DNA from: Apium graveolens
Lineage: Eukaryota > Streptophyta > Magnoliopsida > Apiales > Apiaceae
NCBI RefSeq assembly: GCF_009905375.1
Contig: NC_133655.1
Coordinates: 171,429,141 to 171,493,140 of the forward strand
Direction of reading: 5' to 3'
DNA: 64,000 nucleotides
Of this stretch, positions 34,281 through 45,932 are shown piece by piece. Position 1 is the first letter of the stretch. Each line of letters starts with the position of its first letter. The notes beneath the pieces were generated by a model. It saw nothing but the letters and a program-made list of their open reading frames with translations, ran no database searches and was not told the origin of the DNA. The position numbers and the translations under genes were made by a program.

Positions 34281-36504
34281 ATGGCACCCATAGTAAAGAT
34301 CATGTCACAGACTGTGTTCATATATGAAAAGAACAACTTCACTGCTTTGGTCAATAAGGGTATTCAGCAATCAGAAGACTATCATAAGATGATGGACTTC
34401 GTGAAGAACTGCAAGTTAAGTTTTGCCATGCAGGAATCACCCACAATTTATTGTGAAGTTGTTGAAGAGATATGGACAACAACAATATACAACTCAACTG
34501 ACAAAACCATCACTCTGACCATCAAAGGTAATGAATTCTGTATCAATAGTGATGTAATAAAAGCATATTTCAAGATTCCTGATGATAATGTAACTGCACC
34601 ACACACTGACACTGATATTGTCAATATGCTCAATTCCATTCATTATGCATTTCCTACTACAAAACTAAGTGACATTAGAAGACTAGGTCTTAGGAAGGAA
34701 TGGAGTTACATGTGTGATGTTGTAACTAAAGTATTTTCTGGAAAAATCAGTAATTTTGATTCTGTGAATATTTCCATGCTTAACATGCTATACATGCAAG
34801 TTACAGAAAAATTTTACAATTTCAGTGACCTTATTGTGTATGAGTTAGGTTTTAAATTAGGTGACTTAGCCAAAAGAGGAAAGAATGTTTACTATGCTAG
34901 ATTTTTTATGCTTTTGGCTAACCATCTTTGTCAAGAGATTGTGCTTGAGAACCCAAACAACAAATTAGCTTGTTGGGTTCAAGAGAGAAGAATGATTGCA
35001 GACTTGAACAGAGCCAACCATCACAGGAATGTGCCAATGTTCTATTTTCCTGTAATGCTGAAACCTCAGGTAAGTGAGGTAAGTTCATCCATACCCTCAA
35101 CTATTCCAATCTCTTCTATTTCTTTGACTTCAGGCATAGCTATGGCAACTGTGACAATGACCAAACAGTTGCCTACCAAAGCTGCCAAAACAACTGCAAT
35201 TTCTAAATCCAAATCAAAGAAAACCCCCTCTGGTATCTCTCAAAAGGTACCAGTTGATAAATCTACCAAAGCCAAAGAGGGGAGTGTGAAGGAGGGTAAG
35301 ATAGGTGAGGGAAGGGGTGAACATCAAAGAAATCCCAAGGATAAGGTTGGAGAGTTGAGTGAATCCCAGCCTAGCCACACTGCAGTTTTTCAACAAACTG
35401 CAGTGCTTAAAAAGGACAAAAGCTCACTTCTAGCTGCATCCTCCCAAAAGGATGTGGCTATTGAACAAAGCTCTCATCCAAGAGCACAGGCCAAGAGGGT
35501 TAGGGACACAAGCTCACCCCAAACTTACACTAGAAAGAAGAAATCCAAAACAACTGGGGATGCACAGGGCACACACTTAGTGCAAACTGGTGCTAAAGAC
35601 ACAGTCCCTGCACCTTCTCAAATTCAGATTGATGTGGCTCCAATAAATGTGGAGTCACAGCCAAAATCTCTCATTATAGAAGCCACTGAAACACAATATT
35701 CACCAACTAACTCACTGGAAGTGGACATGATAAACACTTCAATTCCTGATTCCCCTTCTTTAACTCTGTTGGGGAAGCCAAAATCTAGTGCAAGTGAGCA
35801 TTATCTTTTAGATGATTTGTTGGCTCACTTGCCAATTCTTTCAGATTCTATTGTGACATATGTGCCTCAAATAACTTCAATCAACACAGAGTCAACAATA
35901 GTTTATCTTCCCACCTCATTCATTTCTACTCTCTCGATAAATATTGCTCATCCGTCGAGTAGTGATTATATCCCGTCGGATAAGCTTAACAGCAGTTATC
36001 CGTCGGATAACTTTACCACTCACCCGACGGATATCACTTATCCGTCGAGTGTCTCTGCACAACTTCAAACTTCAATAATTTCAAGTGCAGAAGACTTAGT
36101 GGTAATACAATCACTCTTAGGACTGAGAAAGGAGAGTGCATTGAGTGAGAGGCTGGGTTGCTCCCATGCAAAAGGAGAGGAAAAGAGTGAATCTCAACAA
36201 TCCATTCATTCAGGATTGGAAAAAGTGAGTGAGAGGAGTCCCACCTTAGTAGGTGAAGGTGAGGGTGTGAGGGTGGGGAGCCAGGGTGAGACCCTGATGC
36301 AACAAAAGAGAGAATATGAGAGGAAAGGCAGAAACTGGAGAAATAAGGATGGAACCAGCCATTGCTAGTGAGTCAATGATTGTGGATGATGCTGAAAAGG
36401 AAAGATAATTTCAGCAACATTACAAAGCTGTAATTGATAACATTTCTTTTAAAACTCTTTTCAACAACTATCAATCTCAAAATTTAACCCACTAGTATAA
36501 CTTC
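34281..36504 (+). pseudogene. Copia 2 third ORF, N-terminal part
   Basis: ATG at 34281 (TCTAACAATGGC) opens 695 codons to TAG at 36366; open codons upstream have no ATG. Residues 1-270 look globular and helical (IYCEVVEEIWTTT, CINSDVIKAYFKIPDDN, WSYMCDVVTKVFSGK, YELGFKLGDLAKRGKNVYYARFFMLLANHL). Residues about 280-690 are Ser/Thr/Lys/Pro-rich and disordered, with about five CGACGGAT/ATCCGTCG words at residues 553-592 (35940-36055), read as YPSDN and similar. A frameshift near 36340 lets the protein continue in another frame, past a TAA, to the insertion at 36505. The rest lies at 48752-50152. It is in the place of the Sirevirus env-like gene, but I see no signal peptide or membrane helix. Function unknown. 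Confidence 0.72.
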
Positions 36505-36508
36505 GAAA
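36505..36508 (+). repeat. Target-site duplication GAAA of the solo LTR (left copy)
   Basis: GAAA before TGAAGTATAC recurs at 48748-48751 after GGGATATTACA. Only four bases match, so this is weaker than the other duplications. Confidence 0.5.
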
Positions 36509-37963
36509 TGAAGTATACTAGGCCCAAATAAAATACAAAACTATAATATAATATAATATGAACAACTTTATACAATAAAACTTACACTAGCCCGCAAACC
36601 CTGGACCAACCACCTTCCAAAAGCTTTTTCTTTGCTTCCTCGAATTACGCAGCTAAACAGCGCAAGCTAATCCTCACTGGAGGTTAAATTTAAAAACAGG
36701 CAAGTATGAGCGGAAGAAATGCTCAGCAAGTTCATTATAGTAAATATAGGGTCGTTTGATATAAAACCGACATCTACATCAGAGCAGAACATTTAAACTC
36801 ATAATTGCTGAATCATAAAATTCTTTTTGTTATTTTCAAGCGAAAGGCTTCGGTAATACTTTGAATCTTGATAAGAATAAAACTCGTAAAACAGTGTTTA
36901 CGGAAATATCGTAAACAAGGCTAACATGAAACAATGATTATAGAGTGGATCATAAACTCAGTCAAAACCGAACTCTGGAAAATTAATACTTATTTTGCTG
37001 TCATATCAAATTAGATATCAATACGAACTTTGATGCTCACAACATCCTATACTGAAATCAACATCAATTATCTATAATAACACCACCTTTGATATTTAAC
37101 AACAACGTAAGTATCAGCATAAATCAAAATCTGAATCAAACTGCATTTTATCATTATTCCAAAACAAAAACAGTTGATAAATCATTTATTCTATGAATAT
37201 CAAAAACGATATGATAATTTAGACTGGGATCATCCTCCGACGGACGTACTATCACATGCTGATCAGCCCGTGTGATAGCACAAGGTCATGATTCATAGAA
37301 ACGTGACCCCAAAAATACGAGTACTCAAACAATAAGGCAATATACCTGCCTGTGGCAAAAGTTGTGTCATAATATTTCATATCGCACTTAGAAATAGTCC
37401 TCCGCTGGACCGTCCGTCCCGGTCACTTACGCAATTATGATCCAATCTTAAAACCTTTTATTGAAATAGGGTCATAATAACCGACACCGAAAAAAATTTT
37501 ATTCCCCCAATTCTTGGGTAGGAATATTCACAACCAAATCACTTTTCTCAAAATCCGAAACATTTGTAAATCCGATAATTGGATAAGTAAAATTACTTGA
37601 CTATTCTAAACATAATAGCAGATGAGTATTTGCATAAAAAGAATTATTTAATTCAGCGATATGTAAAACATCTATCTATCTTGAACTAAGAATAGGGAAA
37701 ACAATACTTGCATGATACGATTCAAAATAAATATCACTTGAACAATAAGTGATGATAGAAATACTTGCATAATATGATTCAAAATAAACGTCACTTGAAC
37801 GATAAGTGAAGTCAGGGTACTTGCCTTTGGGTTTTTAGCAGTTAGTCACACTCGCAAAACCGCATCTATTCTGACATTCTGTCTCAAAATATTACCGTCT
37901 TTATTTTCAACATTTTACTGATATGCTGCTCCTGCGATTGCTAGAAGCCAGATACCCAATACC

Positions 37964-37968
37964 ATTCC
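37964..37968 (+). repeat. Target-site duplication ATTCC of copia 5 (left copy)
   Basis: Identical to 45933-45937 after the 3' LTR. Confidence 0.95.
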
Positions 37969-39631
37969 TGAAAGGAATATGTCCTAAGTCCAATCGTGTA
38001 TTAGGATTTAGGAATAACTTTTATGTAATCTGTTTTGATTTCATTGATATTAATAAAGACTTGTTTTGTTTTTTATGGGCTTTATCTATTTAAGTGTTTA
38101 AATAAGATATACCATAGTTTAGAGTAAAGCTTTTTATGGATTATGATGAGATCATAATAGTGAGACCTAAAAAGATGATAACTCTAAACTTAAATAGTTC
38201 CTGGTCATAGGATTACTAACTGGTAATTAATAATCCGCAAAGATCGGTACATACTATGCTTGCTTCATTATGAAGGATATCTGTTCTCATAGACATTTGT
38301 GTGGTGACACTATAGCTAGTATGTAGGTGCTTATTATAGAATAAGTTCACTGAACATGACTCGCCCAGCTGAACAACTGATGGAGTTCACTCACGTGTCA
38401 GCAGTTGTTCGCTTAGTGATAGTTGTACAAGTATCCTTGGACTTGAGGTCATTATAGTCATCTTGTGTACACTGAACTATGCTTTGGTTTAGTTCTTAGT
38501 CTCCAGGAACAATTATTAGGGCTCTTCTGGGTATAGGAATTTGTACACGAAGATAGTGTATGATCAATAAAGGGTCTACCCCTTCCAGTGAAGGAAGCGA
38601 ATGTTCAAGGCTGATCCACTTATGCTAGTTCAGGAATCTCTGGCCAGAGTAAATGAAATTAGAAAGGAGTTTCTGATTTGCATAGAACTACGCATAATAA
38701 ATGGTAAGCAAGTGATTAAATTAGATAGGCTTGACACGAGATCCATGCCTTGTATTTAATCAGGACATTGTAGGGTAGAAGGAGTTTATTGTACGGTAAC
38801 TATTCACTGACAGGTTCTTGGTATTCTAAGCAGTGAATTCATATTATCCGGATAGTCGCGATATGTTGAGAAGCATCACTCACGATGTAGAATAAATGTG
38901 ATTAATTAATTAATCATATTTAATAAATTAGAGAATTTATATAAATAATGATAAAATAGTTTTATTATTATTTATTTCTACTACCGGCTTAATATTGAAC
39001 CTACAGGGTCACACCATAAAAAGAGAATGATTTAATGGTGGAGGAATTAATTAATAATGGCTAATAATTATTTATTTGTGAAATAAATAATTAATTGGCA
39101 AATTTAATAATTGATTAAATGAGATTTAATTGATTATAAATTAATTAAGAAAAGTTCTTAATATTATTAATTAAAGGATTTAATTTTTGGAAATTAAATC
39201 AAGAGAGAGAATTATTTCTAAAGTGTTTAGAAAAAGGATTAATAATTAAAAGGTGTTTTAATTATTAATGAGAATAATAAATGGGATAATAATAATATTA
39301 TTTATGGGAAAATTTCAGCTGAAAATTTTGCCTATAAATACACTATTATAGACCCTAATTTTATTCCAACCAACACAAAACCCAAAAAGTTTGGAAAACC
39401 CAATTCTCTCCACCTCCTTCCTCCTCCTTAACATTGTTTTCTTGGTGGATACCGGTGGAGTGCTTCACACTTGAGGAGCAACTGCTAAGGATCTCTGATC
39501 GTTGTCTCCGAATTATTTTAAAAGGTTAGATTCGATCTCTCGAATTTTTATTCACGATTTATATGCTTTTATTTGGATTTTGTATGTGTAAAAGTGTTTT
39601 TCCACGCCCCCGCTGCGTTTAAAATCCAACA
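37969..39631 (+). repeat. Copia 5 5' LTR
   Basis: 1663 bp, co-linear with 44271-45932. AT-rich, with TATAAAT at 39333-39339 and the GC-rich end CCACGCCCCCGCTGCG. Confidence 0.95.
39333..39339 (+). promoter_or_regulatory. TATA box of copia 5 LTR
   Basis: TATAAAT in GCCTATAAATACAC; the 3' LTR has GCCTACAAATACAC at this place, so the downstream copy is mutated. Confidence 0.55.
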
Positions 39632-39632
39632 T

Positions 39633-39644
39633 TGGTATCAGAGC
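39633..39644 (+). other. Copia 5 primer-binding site, initiator tRNA-Met
   Basis: TGGTATCAGAGC lies one base after the LTR, followed by ATAGGTTG. Confidence 0.9.
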
Positions 39645-40070
39645 ATAGGTTGTATGCATATAGATCTGTGGTAAAAATTTCAGAATTTTATGTGCTTGTA
39701 TGAATTAATTATGATTTTTACAAGTTATATCATGAATTAATTTTGTCTGATAAGAAATCGTTTCTCAGAATAATTTTGAATGTTGATCTGGGTTCTACAA
39801 GTGTTGTAGATCGTCTGGGTATTTTTTTTTATAATTTTATGATGTATAGATTTTTTATTATGAATTTTTGAAGTTGTTACAATTAAATTCGTAATTAAAT
39901 AATTATATATATATAATTGTATGTATGTATGTATATATCTGTATATGCTTGTACTGCTGTTGCTTGCTGCTGTACGGGGAAGAAGAAGACAGACCAGATC
40001 AGAGACTGACAAGCGCGGAAATCGATGCGAGAAAAAATTCTGTCGGCTTCCGGAAAAAAAAAAAATATAT

Positions 40071-40217
40071 AGGGGTGTAACGCATTCCGGGAATGTGTTA
40101 CACACCTGTGGCGCATTCACGGAATGCGTTACACCCTTTAATGGCTTAAAAGGGGTGTAACGCATCACCAGAATGCGTTACAGGGCTTGTAACGCGTTCC
40201 TGTAATGCGTTACAGCC
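40071..40217 (+). repeat. Four tandem hairpins built from GTAACGCATTC inverted pairs
   Basis: Units at about 40073-40103, 40110-40136, 40153-40183 and 40186-40215 each pair GTAACGCATTC-like with GAATGCGTTAC-like arms around a 3-6 base loop. The location between primer site and gag fits an RNA packaging or dimerisation region. Confidence 0.8.
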
Positions 40218-40980
40218 CGTCTGTTGATCTTAAAATTGATTTTCTGGGAGTTTCGTAACTCCGTTTTGGGCGTGCAATATACCGTTGGATTCGTTTTTCC
40301 GAGACGGATCTAATGGAGTGATCAATTTTAGTTTATATAATAGTTTTGAACTGTTTATATTCCATGAAGTGTTTTAAAGCTGTTTTTGATCGTTTGAATT
40401 GCTTTTAAATGCTTCATGTGATACATAGAGATGTATAATGCTTAGACTAATGTGCTAGATGATGTAACATGCCTACCTTGATGTTTATTCATGTTGATAT
40501 ATGTGATATATGCTTAGTTTATCATGCGATGATAGATTTAGGTGAACTTAAATAAATATAAGGCGTTTGTTAGACAACCTAGTATAGTGAAATTGTTTCA
40601 TAACCTTAAGAATAATATTATGAATACAATCATGAGATTCTTGTGTTTGTGAAACACGTAATTGAATATGAATTTTCGATATGAGAGAAAGGATGATTCT
40701 GTCAACAACAGATTTCTATCTGTAAGAAAGGGTTATTAAGTGACGCCTCTTGACAATGCTCCACCCGATCTGGGAATCATCTGATTATTGATTATTGATT
40801 TGAAATATTTAATTTAAAAGGAAGAATTTCTTTATAATATGATTATGATTGTAACGTAATATAATCCCTCTAAAATTAAATAATATCAAGTAGTAATTGG
40901 CCAATGACACAACGGGCTTGTGTCGGTCATAGCCTTCCAACATGATAGAAAGTAGTTCTTATTTTTGAATCATTGTCGTT

Positions 40981-41276
40981 TCGTGCCACAGCCGAGGGCT
41001 TTGATTTTGAAATAAGAAATACTTGTCTATTACATAGAGATGTGTACATTGAATAAGAATCTAAAGGTCGTTACGTGCCACAGCCGTGGGCCTTTGGGGA
41101 CTGATTCATTTGTACGGAATGTTGGGTTTGACTTGACTTAGAATATTGAGTTTGTCGTGCCACAGCCGTGACTCAATTATTCAAGAGGCTAAAGTTTGAT
41201 TAGGGAATAACATAAGATGTGATTGACAAGAGTTGTCTGCCTATTGAACATTACATGGCGTTTCGTGCCACAGCCG
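40981..41276 (+). repeat. Four spaced copies of CGTGCCACAGCCG
   Basis: Copies at 40982, 41074, 41155 and 41264, about 80-110 bases apart; most are preceded by CGTT and followed by a G/C run. Three related copies are present in the minus-strand relative near 52327, 52410 and 52502. Confidence 0.85.
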
Positions 41277-41479
41277 GGGTTGTGTAATGGAATGTAGGAT
41301 CCCTATTCCCACTAGCATTATGAATGCTTAATTTTTCACGTAGAGGGTTGAATAAATTAGATAAACTAGTGGGAGCCACTTATGAATAAAGACCCGATTC
41401 ATATAGTGTTTTAAAATGAAATCGAATATTTGCTAAGTGTTGTTATGTGTTTATCATTTACAAATTTACTTTGTACGTT

Positions 41480-42361
41480 ATGTCTTCTGCACTATCACTC
41501 AGGAGCATATTAGATGCTCACAAATTGACTGGTCCTAATTATGTTGACTGGCTTCGAAACTTGAGAATTGTTTTCAGGATTGAGAAGCTGGAATACGTGA
41601 TTGACTCACCTAAGCCTACTGAACCTGCTAGTGATGCACATAATGATGAACATGTTGTGTATCGTAAGTGGATAGATGATGCAAATGTTGCTCAATGCAT
41701 CATGCTAGCTTCCATGAACATTGAGCTACAGAAGCAACATGAGCATATGGATGCTCACACTATCCTCATGCATCTACAAGAGTTGTATGATGTGGCGGGG
41801 AGGACAGCTCGATATGAGATATCGAAGGAGTTGTTTGGTTGTAGGATGTCTGAGGGATCATCTGTGAATGACCATGTACTTAAGATGATCAATTTGATTG
41901 AACGTCTTGGACAACTTGGTTTTGCCATGGATGGGGAGCTGAGCCAAGACTTGGTCTTGCAATCGCTTCCAAGTTCGTTCTCGCAGTTTGTTGTGAACTT
42001 TTACATGAATAAGTTGGATGTCAGCCTGCCTGAACTCCACAACATGTTGAAGACTCCGAAATCGAATTTTCCCCCTAAGAAGAGTTCTGTTCTTCTAATT
42101 GGTGAAGGTTCCAATCCTAAGAAAAGGAAGAGGAACTCTTCCAAGAAGAAGAAAGTAGGTGAGAAAACGCCGGTTCCACCAAAAGCTGAAGACCCCAAGA
42201 GCAAAGTTGTTTGCTTTCACTGTAACAAGGTGGGGCACTGGAAGAGGAACTGCAAGGTTTACCTTGCAGAAATGAAGAAGAAGAAGGGTAGTGAGACTAC
42301 CGCTTCTGATTCAGGTATGTTCATGATAGAAATGAATATGTCATTTCTACTTGGGTATTAG
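41480..42361 (+). CDS. Copia 5 Gag
   Basis: ATG at 41480 starts MSSALSLRSILDAHKLTGPNY, the normal N-terminus of this copia Gag; the frame is open a little upstream. The Gag core (residues about 1-200) includes NLRIVFRIEKLEYV, LQELYD and LVLQSLPSSF patterns. A basic Lys-rich segment and one intact CCHC knuckle (CFHCNKVGHWKRNC, near 42213-42254) follow. There are no in-frame stops over about 290 codons, in contrast to the ruined pol. The last dozen residues are read-through after a one-base loss near 42345 that would otherwise join gag to protease. It could still make a capsid protein. Confidence 0.82.
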   Translation: MSSALSLRSILDAHKLTGPNYVDWLRNLRIVFRIEKLEYVIDSPKPTEPASDAHNDEHVVYRKWIDDANVAQCIMLASMNIELQKQHEHMDAHTILMHLQELYDVAGRTARYEISKELFGCRMSEGSSVNDHVLKMINLIERLGQLGFAMDGELSQDLVLQSLPSSFSQFVVNFYMNKLDVSLPELHNMLKTPKSNFPPKKSSVLLIGEGSNPKKRKRNSSKKKKVGEKTPVPPKAEDPKSKVVCFHCNKVGHWKRNCKVYLAEMKKKKGSETTASDSGMFMIEMNMSFLLGY

Positions 42362-44261
42362 ATACCGCCTGTGGTTTTCATATCTGCAATTTGTTGCAGG
42401 GACCAAGGAGAAGTAGGACTCTTGAGGAAGAGGAGGTGATTCTACTGATGGGAAATGGAGCAAGAGTTGCTGCTGAAGATGTAGAATCATTTCATTTACA
42501 TATGCCTACGGGCAAGACTATTGTTTTAAATAATTGTTATTTTGTTCCCTCGATTGTGAGGAATATTATTCCCAAGTTAGACTTGGATGGATTTTTCATT
42601 TATTATTGAGAATAATGAATGTTATATTCTTAGAGATAATATTCTTTATGGACGTGGTACTTTAAATAATGGTCTATATATATGTGACATAATTTACTTC
42701 AGATTGAACAAACTAATAAAAGAAAAGGGATGATGAAAATCTCACTTTATAGTGGCACTGCAGTCTCCATTTAGTGGACATGGAGAAAGGGCTGCAAATT
42801 TGCTAGGAATGGTACACACAGATGTATGTGGACCAATGTCTACGCAAGCCATGGGTGGATTTTCATACTTCATTACTTTCATAGATGATAGATCTAGATT
42901 CGGATATGTGTTTGATGAAATACAAGTCTGAGGCCTTTGAAAAGTTCAAAGAATATAAGTATGAAGTGAAGAAACAACCAAACATAGTATTATAACTCTT
43001 CGATCAGATCGAGGTGATGAATACTTTAATGGAGAGTTTCTGGATTATCTCAAAGTAAATGGTATAGTCTCCTAGTGGACTCCTCTAGATTGGTATCTGA
43101 AAGGAGAAATCGAACTTTGTTAGACATAGTTCGGTCCATGATGAGCTATGCAAATCTTCCAGTATTCCTATAGGGTTATGCATTGGAAACCTCACCATAT
43201 TTACTGAATAAGGTGCCTTCCAAATCTGTTCCTCAAACTCCATATGAGATATGGAAAAGAAAGGAAACCGAGTCTTAAACACGTTAAGATTTGGGGATGT
43301 CCAGCTTATGTCAAGTAAGTTGACCCAGATAAGCTGGAATATCGATCCGTAAAATATAGTTTTGTGGGATATCCTAAAGAGACTTTAGGGTATTACTTTT
43401 ACACCGATCATCGGGTGTTTGTCTCCAGACATGCTACCTTCTTGGAAAAGGAGTTTATCCTTGAAGGAAACAGTGGGAGCAAAATTGAACTTGATGAAGT
43501 TCAAGAAGCACAAACTACTACGGTTCAAGTGGAAACACCTGTTCTGACTGAACAACCTTTTGTGGAACAGCCCATTCATAGATCAGGGAGAGTGTCTCGC
43601 CAACCTGAGAGGTATTATGGCCTTGTCATTGAGAATGACAATGAGTTGTCGATCATTGATGTTGACGACCCTGTGACCTATAATGAGGCTATGAGTAGTG
43701 TTGACTCAGAGAAATGGCATAGTGCCATGAAATCCAGAATGGAATCTATGTATACGTTATACAAAAGATAGATTATAACAGATGGCCAGGTGGAGACCTT
43801 TAAGGCCAGGCTTTTGGAAAAAGGATTCAAACAAAGGCAATGGATTGACTTTGATGAAACTTTTTACCTGTAGCCCTGTTAAAATCAGTTCGGATTTTGC
43901 TTGCGATTGTTGCTTACTACGACTATGAGATCTGGCAATTAGCCAGATGGTTTTCTTTCCAAGAGAAATGAAAACCTAGTGTGTAAGCTACTGCGAACCA
44001 TAAGTGGTTTAAAGCAAGCTTCTCGAAAGATGGAATATTCGTTTTGATGAGACAATCAAAGAGTTTGATTTTATCAAAAACAAAGATGAACCATGGGTCT
44101 ACAAAAGGGTTAGTGGGAGCGCGGTAACATTTCTTATATTGTATTGAATTAGAGTTGACACACATAACAACATAGCAGACCCACTCATAAAGCTACTTTA
44201 TGAAAGTCACTTTGATCGTCAAGATGGGTATTAGATACCAGAGTGATTGGCTTTAGTACAA
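42340..44261 (+). pseudogene. Copia 5 pol remnants
   Basis: Scattered pieces in different frames: a protease site changed to Asp-Thr-Ala (LDTACGFHIC instead of LDTGCGSHIC, 42355), integrase core traces (HTDVCGPM near 42818, RSDRGDE-like near 43005, ERRNRTLLD near 43100), the GYPKETLGYYFY and RRSGRVSRQPERY linker region (43364-43770, open), RT start pieces (FKQRQWIDFDETF near 43830; SVRILLAI near 43890) and an ADPLIKLL tail near 44180. The catalytic YVDD part of RT and most of RNase H are absent, so a large internal deletion has occurred as well as many point changes. Confidence 0.8.
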
Positions 44262-44270
44262 GTGGGAGAT
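44262..44270 (+). other. Copia 5 polypurine tract
   Basis: GTGGGAGAT directly precedes the 3' LTR. Confidence 0.75.
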
Positions 44271-45932
44271 TGAAAGGAATATGTCCTAAGTCCAATCGTG
44301 TATTAGGATTTAGGAATAACTTTTATGTAATATGTTTTGATTTCATTGATATTAATAAAGACTTGTTTTGTTTTTTACGGGCTTTATCTATTTAAGTGTT
44401 TAAATAAGATATACCATAGTTTAGAGTAAAGCTTTTTATGGATTATGATGAGATCATAATAGTGAGACCTAAAAAGATGATAACTCTAAACTTAAATAGT
44501 TCCTGGTCATAGGATTACTAACTGGTAATTAATAATCCGCAAAGATCGGTACATACTATGCTTGCTTCATTATGAAGGATGTCCGTTCTCATAGACATTT
44601 ATGTGGTGACACTATAGCTAGTATGTAGGTGCTTATTATAGAATAAGTTCACTGAACATGACTCGCCCAGCTGAACAACTAATGGAGTTCACTCACGTGT
44701 CAGCAGTTGTTCGCTTAGTGATAGTTGTACAAGTATCCTTAGACTTGAGGTCATCATAGTCATCTTGTGTACACTGAACTATACTTTGGTTTAGTTCTTA
44801 GTCTCCAGGGATAATTATTAGGGCTCTTCTGGGTATAGGAATTTGTACACGAAGATAGTGTATGATCAATAAAGGATCTACCCCTTCCAGTGAAGGAAGC
44901 GAATGTTCAAGGCTGATCCACTTATGCTAGTTCAGGAATCTCTGGCCAGAGTAAATGAAATTAGAAAGGAGTTTCTGATTTGCATAGAACTACGCATAAT
45001 AAATGGTAAGCAAGTGATTAAATTAGATAGGCTTGACATGAGATCCATGCCTTGTATTTAATCAGGACATTGTAGGGTAGAAGGAGTTTATTGTACGGTA
45101 ACTATTCACTGACAGGTTCTTGGTATTCTAAGCAGTGAATTCATATTATCCGGATAGTCGCGATATGTTGAGAAACATCACTCACGATGTAGAATAAATG
45201 TGATTAATTAATTAATCATATTTAATAAATTAGAGAATTTATATAAATAATGATAAAATAGTTTTATTATTATTTATTTCTACTACCGGCTTAATATTGA
45301 ACCTACAGGGTCACACCATAAAAAGAGAATGATTTAATGGTGGAGGAATTAATTAATAATGGCTAATAATTATTTATTTGTGAAATAAATAATTAATTGG
45401 CAAATTTAATAATTGATTAAATGAGATTTAATTGATTATAAATTAATTAAGAAAAGTTCTTAATATTATTAATTAAAGGATTTAATTTTTGGAAATTAAA
45501 TCAAGAGAGCGAATTATTTCTAAAGTGTTTAGAAAAAGGATTAATAATTAAAAGGTGTTTTAATTATTAATGAGAATAATAAATGGGATAATAATAATAT
45601 TATTTATGGGAAAATTTCAGCTGAAAATTTTGCCTACAAATACACTATTATAGACCCTAATTTTTTCCAACCAACACAAAACCCAAAAAGTTTGGAAAAC
45701 CCAATTCTCTCCACCTCCTTCCTCCTCCTTAACATCGTTTTCTTGGTGGATACCGGTGGAGTGCTTCACACTTGAGGAGCAACTGCTAAGAATCTCTGAT
45801 CGTTGTCTCCGAATTATTTTAAAAGGTTAGATTCGATCTCTCGAATTTTTATTCACGATTTATATGCTTTTATTTGGATTTTGTATGTGTAAAAGTGTTT
45901 TTCCACGCCCCCGCTGCGTTTAAAATCCAACA
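44271..45932 (+). repeat. Copia 5 3' LTR
   Basis: 1662 bp, nearly identical to 37969-39631; ends AAATCCAACA, then ATTCC. Confidence 0.95.

Larger units (their letters stand above)
39645..41479 (+). other. Copia 5 untranslated leader
   Basis: About 1.8 kb between primer site and gag. It contains four consecutive hairpins (40071-40217) and four spaced copies of a GTGCCACAGCCG word (40981-41276). Small open frames occur but none has a domain. The same leader type, on the minus strand, is at 52295-53907. Confidence 0.75.
37969..45932 (+). mobile_element. Copia 5: Angela-like Ty1/copia element, non-autonomous
   Basis: 7964 bp with two 1.66 kb LTRs (TGAAAGGAATATG...AAATCCAACA), a tRNA-Met primer site, a 1.85 kb structured leader, a gag ORF, decayed pol and a GTGGGAGAT polypurine tract. 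Flanking duplication is ATTCC. About 20 LTR differences by eye (about 1.2%). The LTR length, leader and PPT resemble the Angela/BARE lineage. Central RT (with the YVDD site) and RNase H are missing, so movement must have relied on a partner. Confidence 0.9.

Noticed and set aside
39737..40168. Overlapping open frames around the hairpin array
   Set aside because: Composition and inverted repeats keep frames open on both strands; no domain and wrong place for a gene (leader).
40981..41276. Evenly spaced short repeats that could suggest a CRISPR array
   Set aside because: Repeats are only 13 bases, spacers differ in length, and they lie in a retrotransposon leader in a plant genome.
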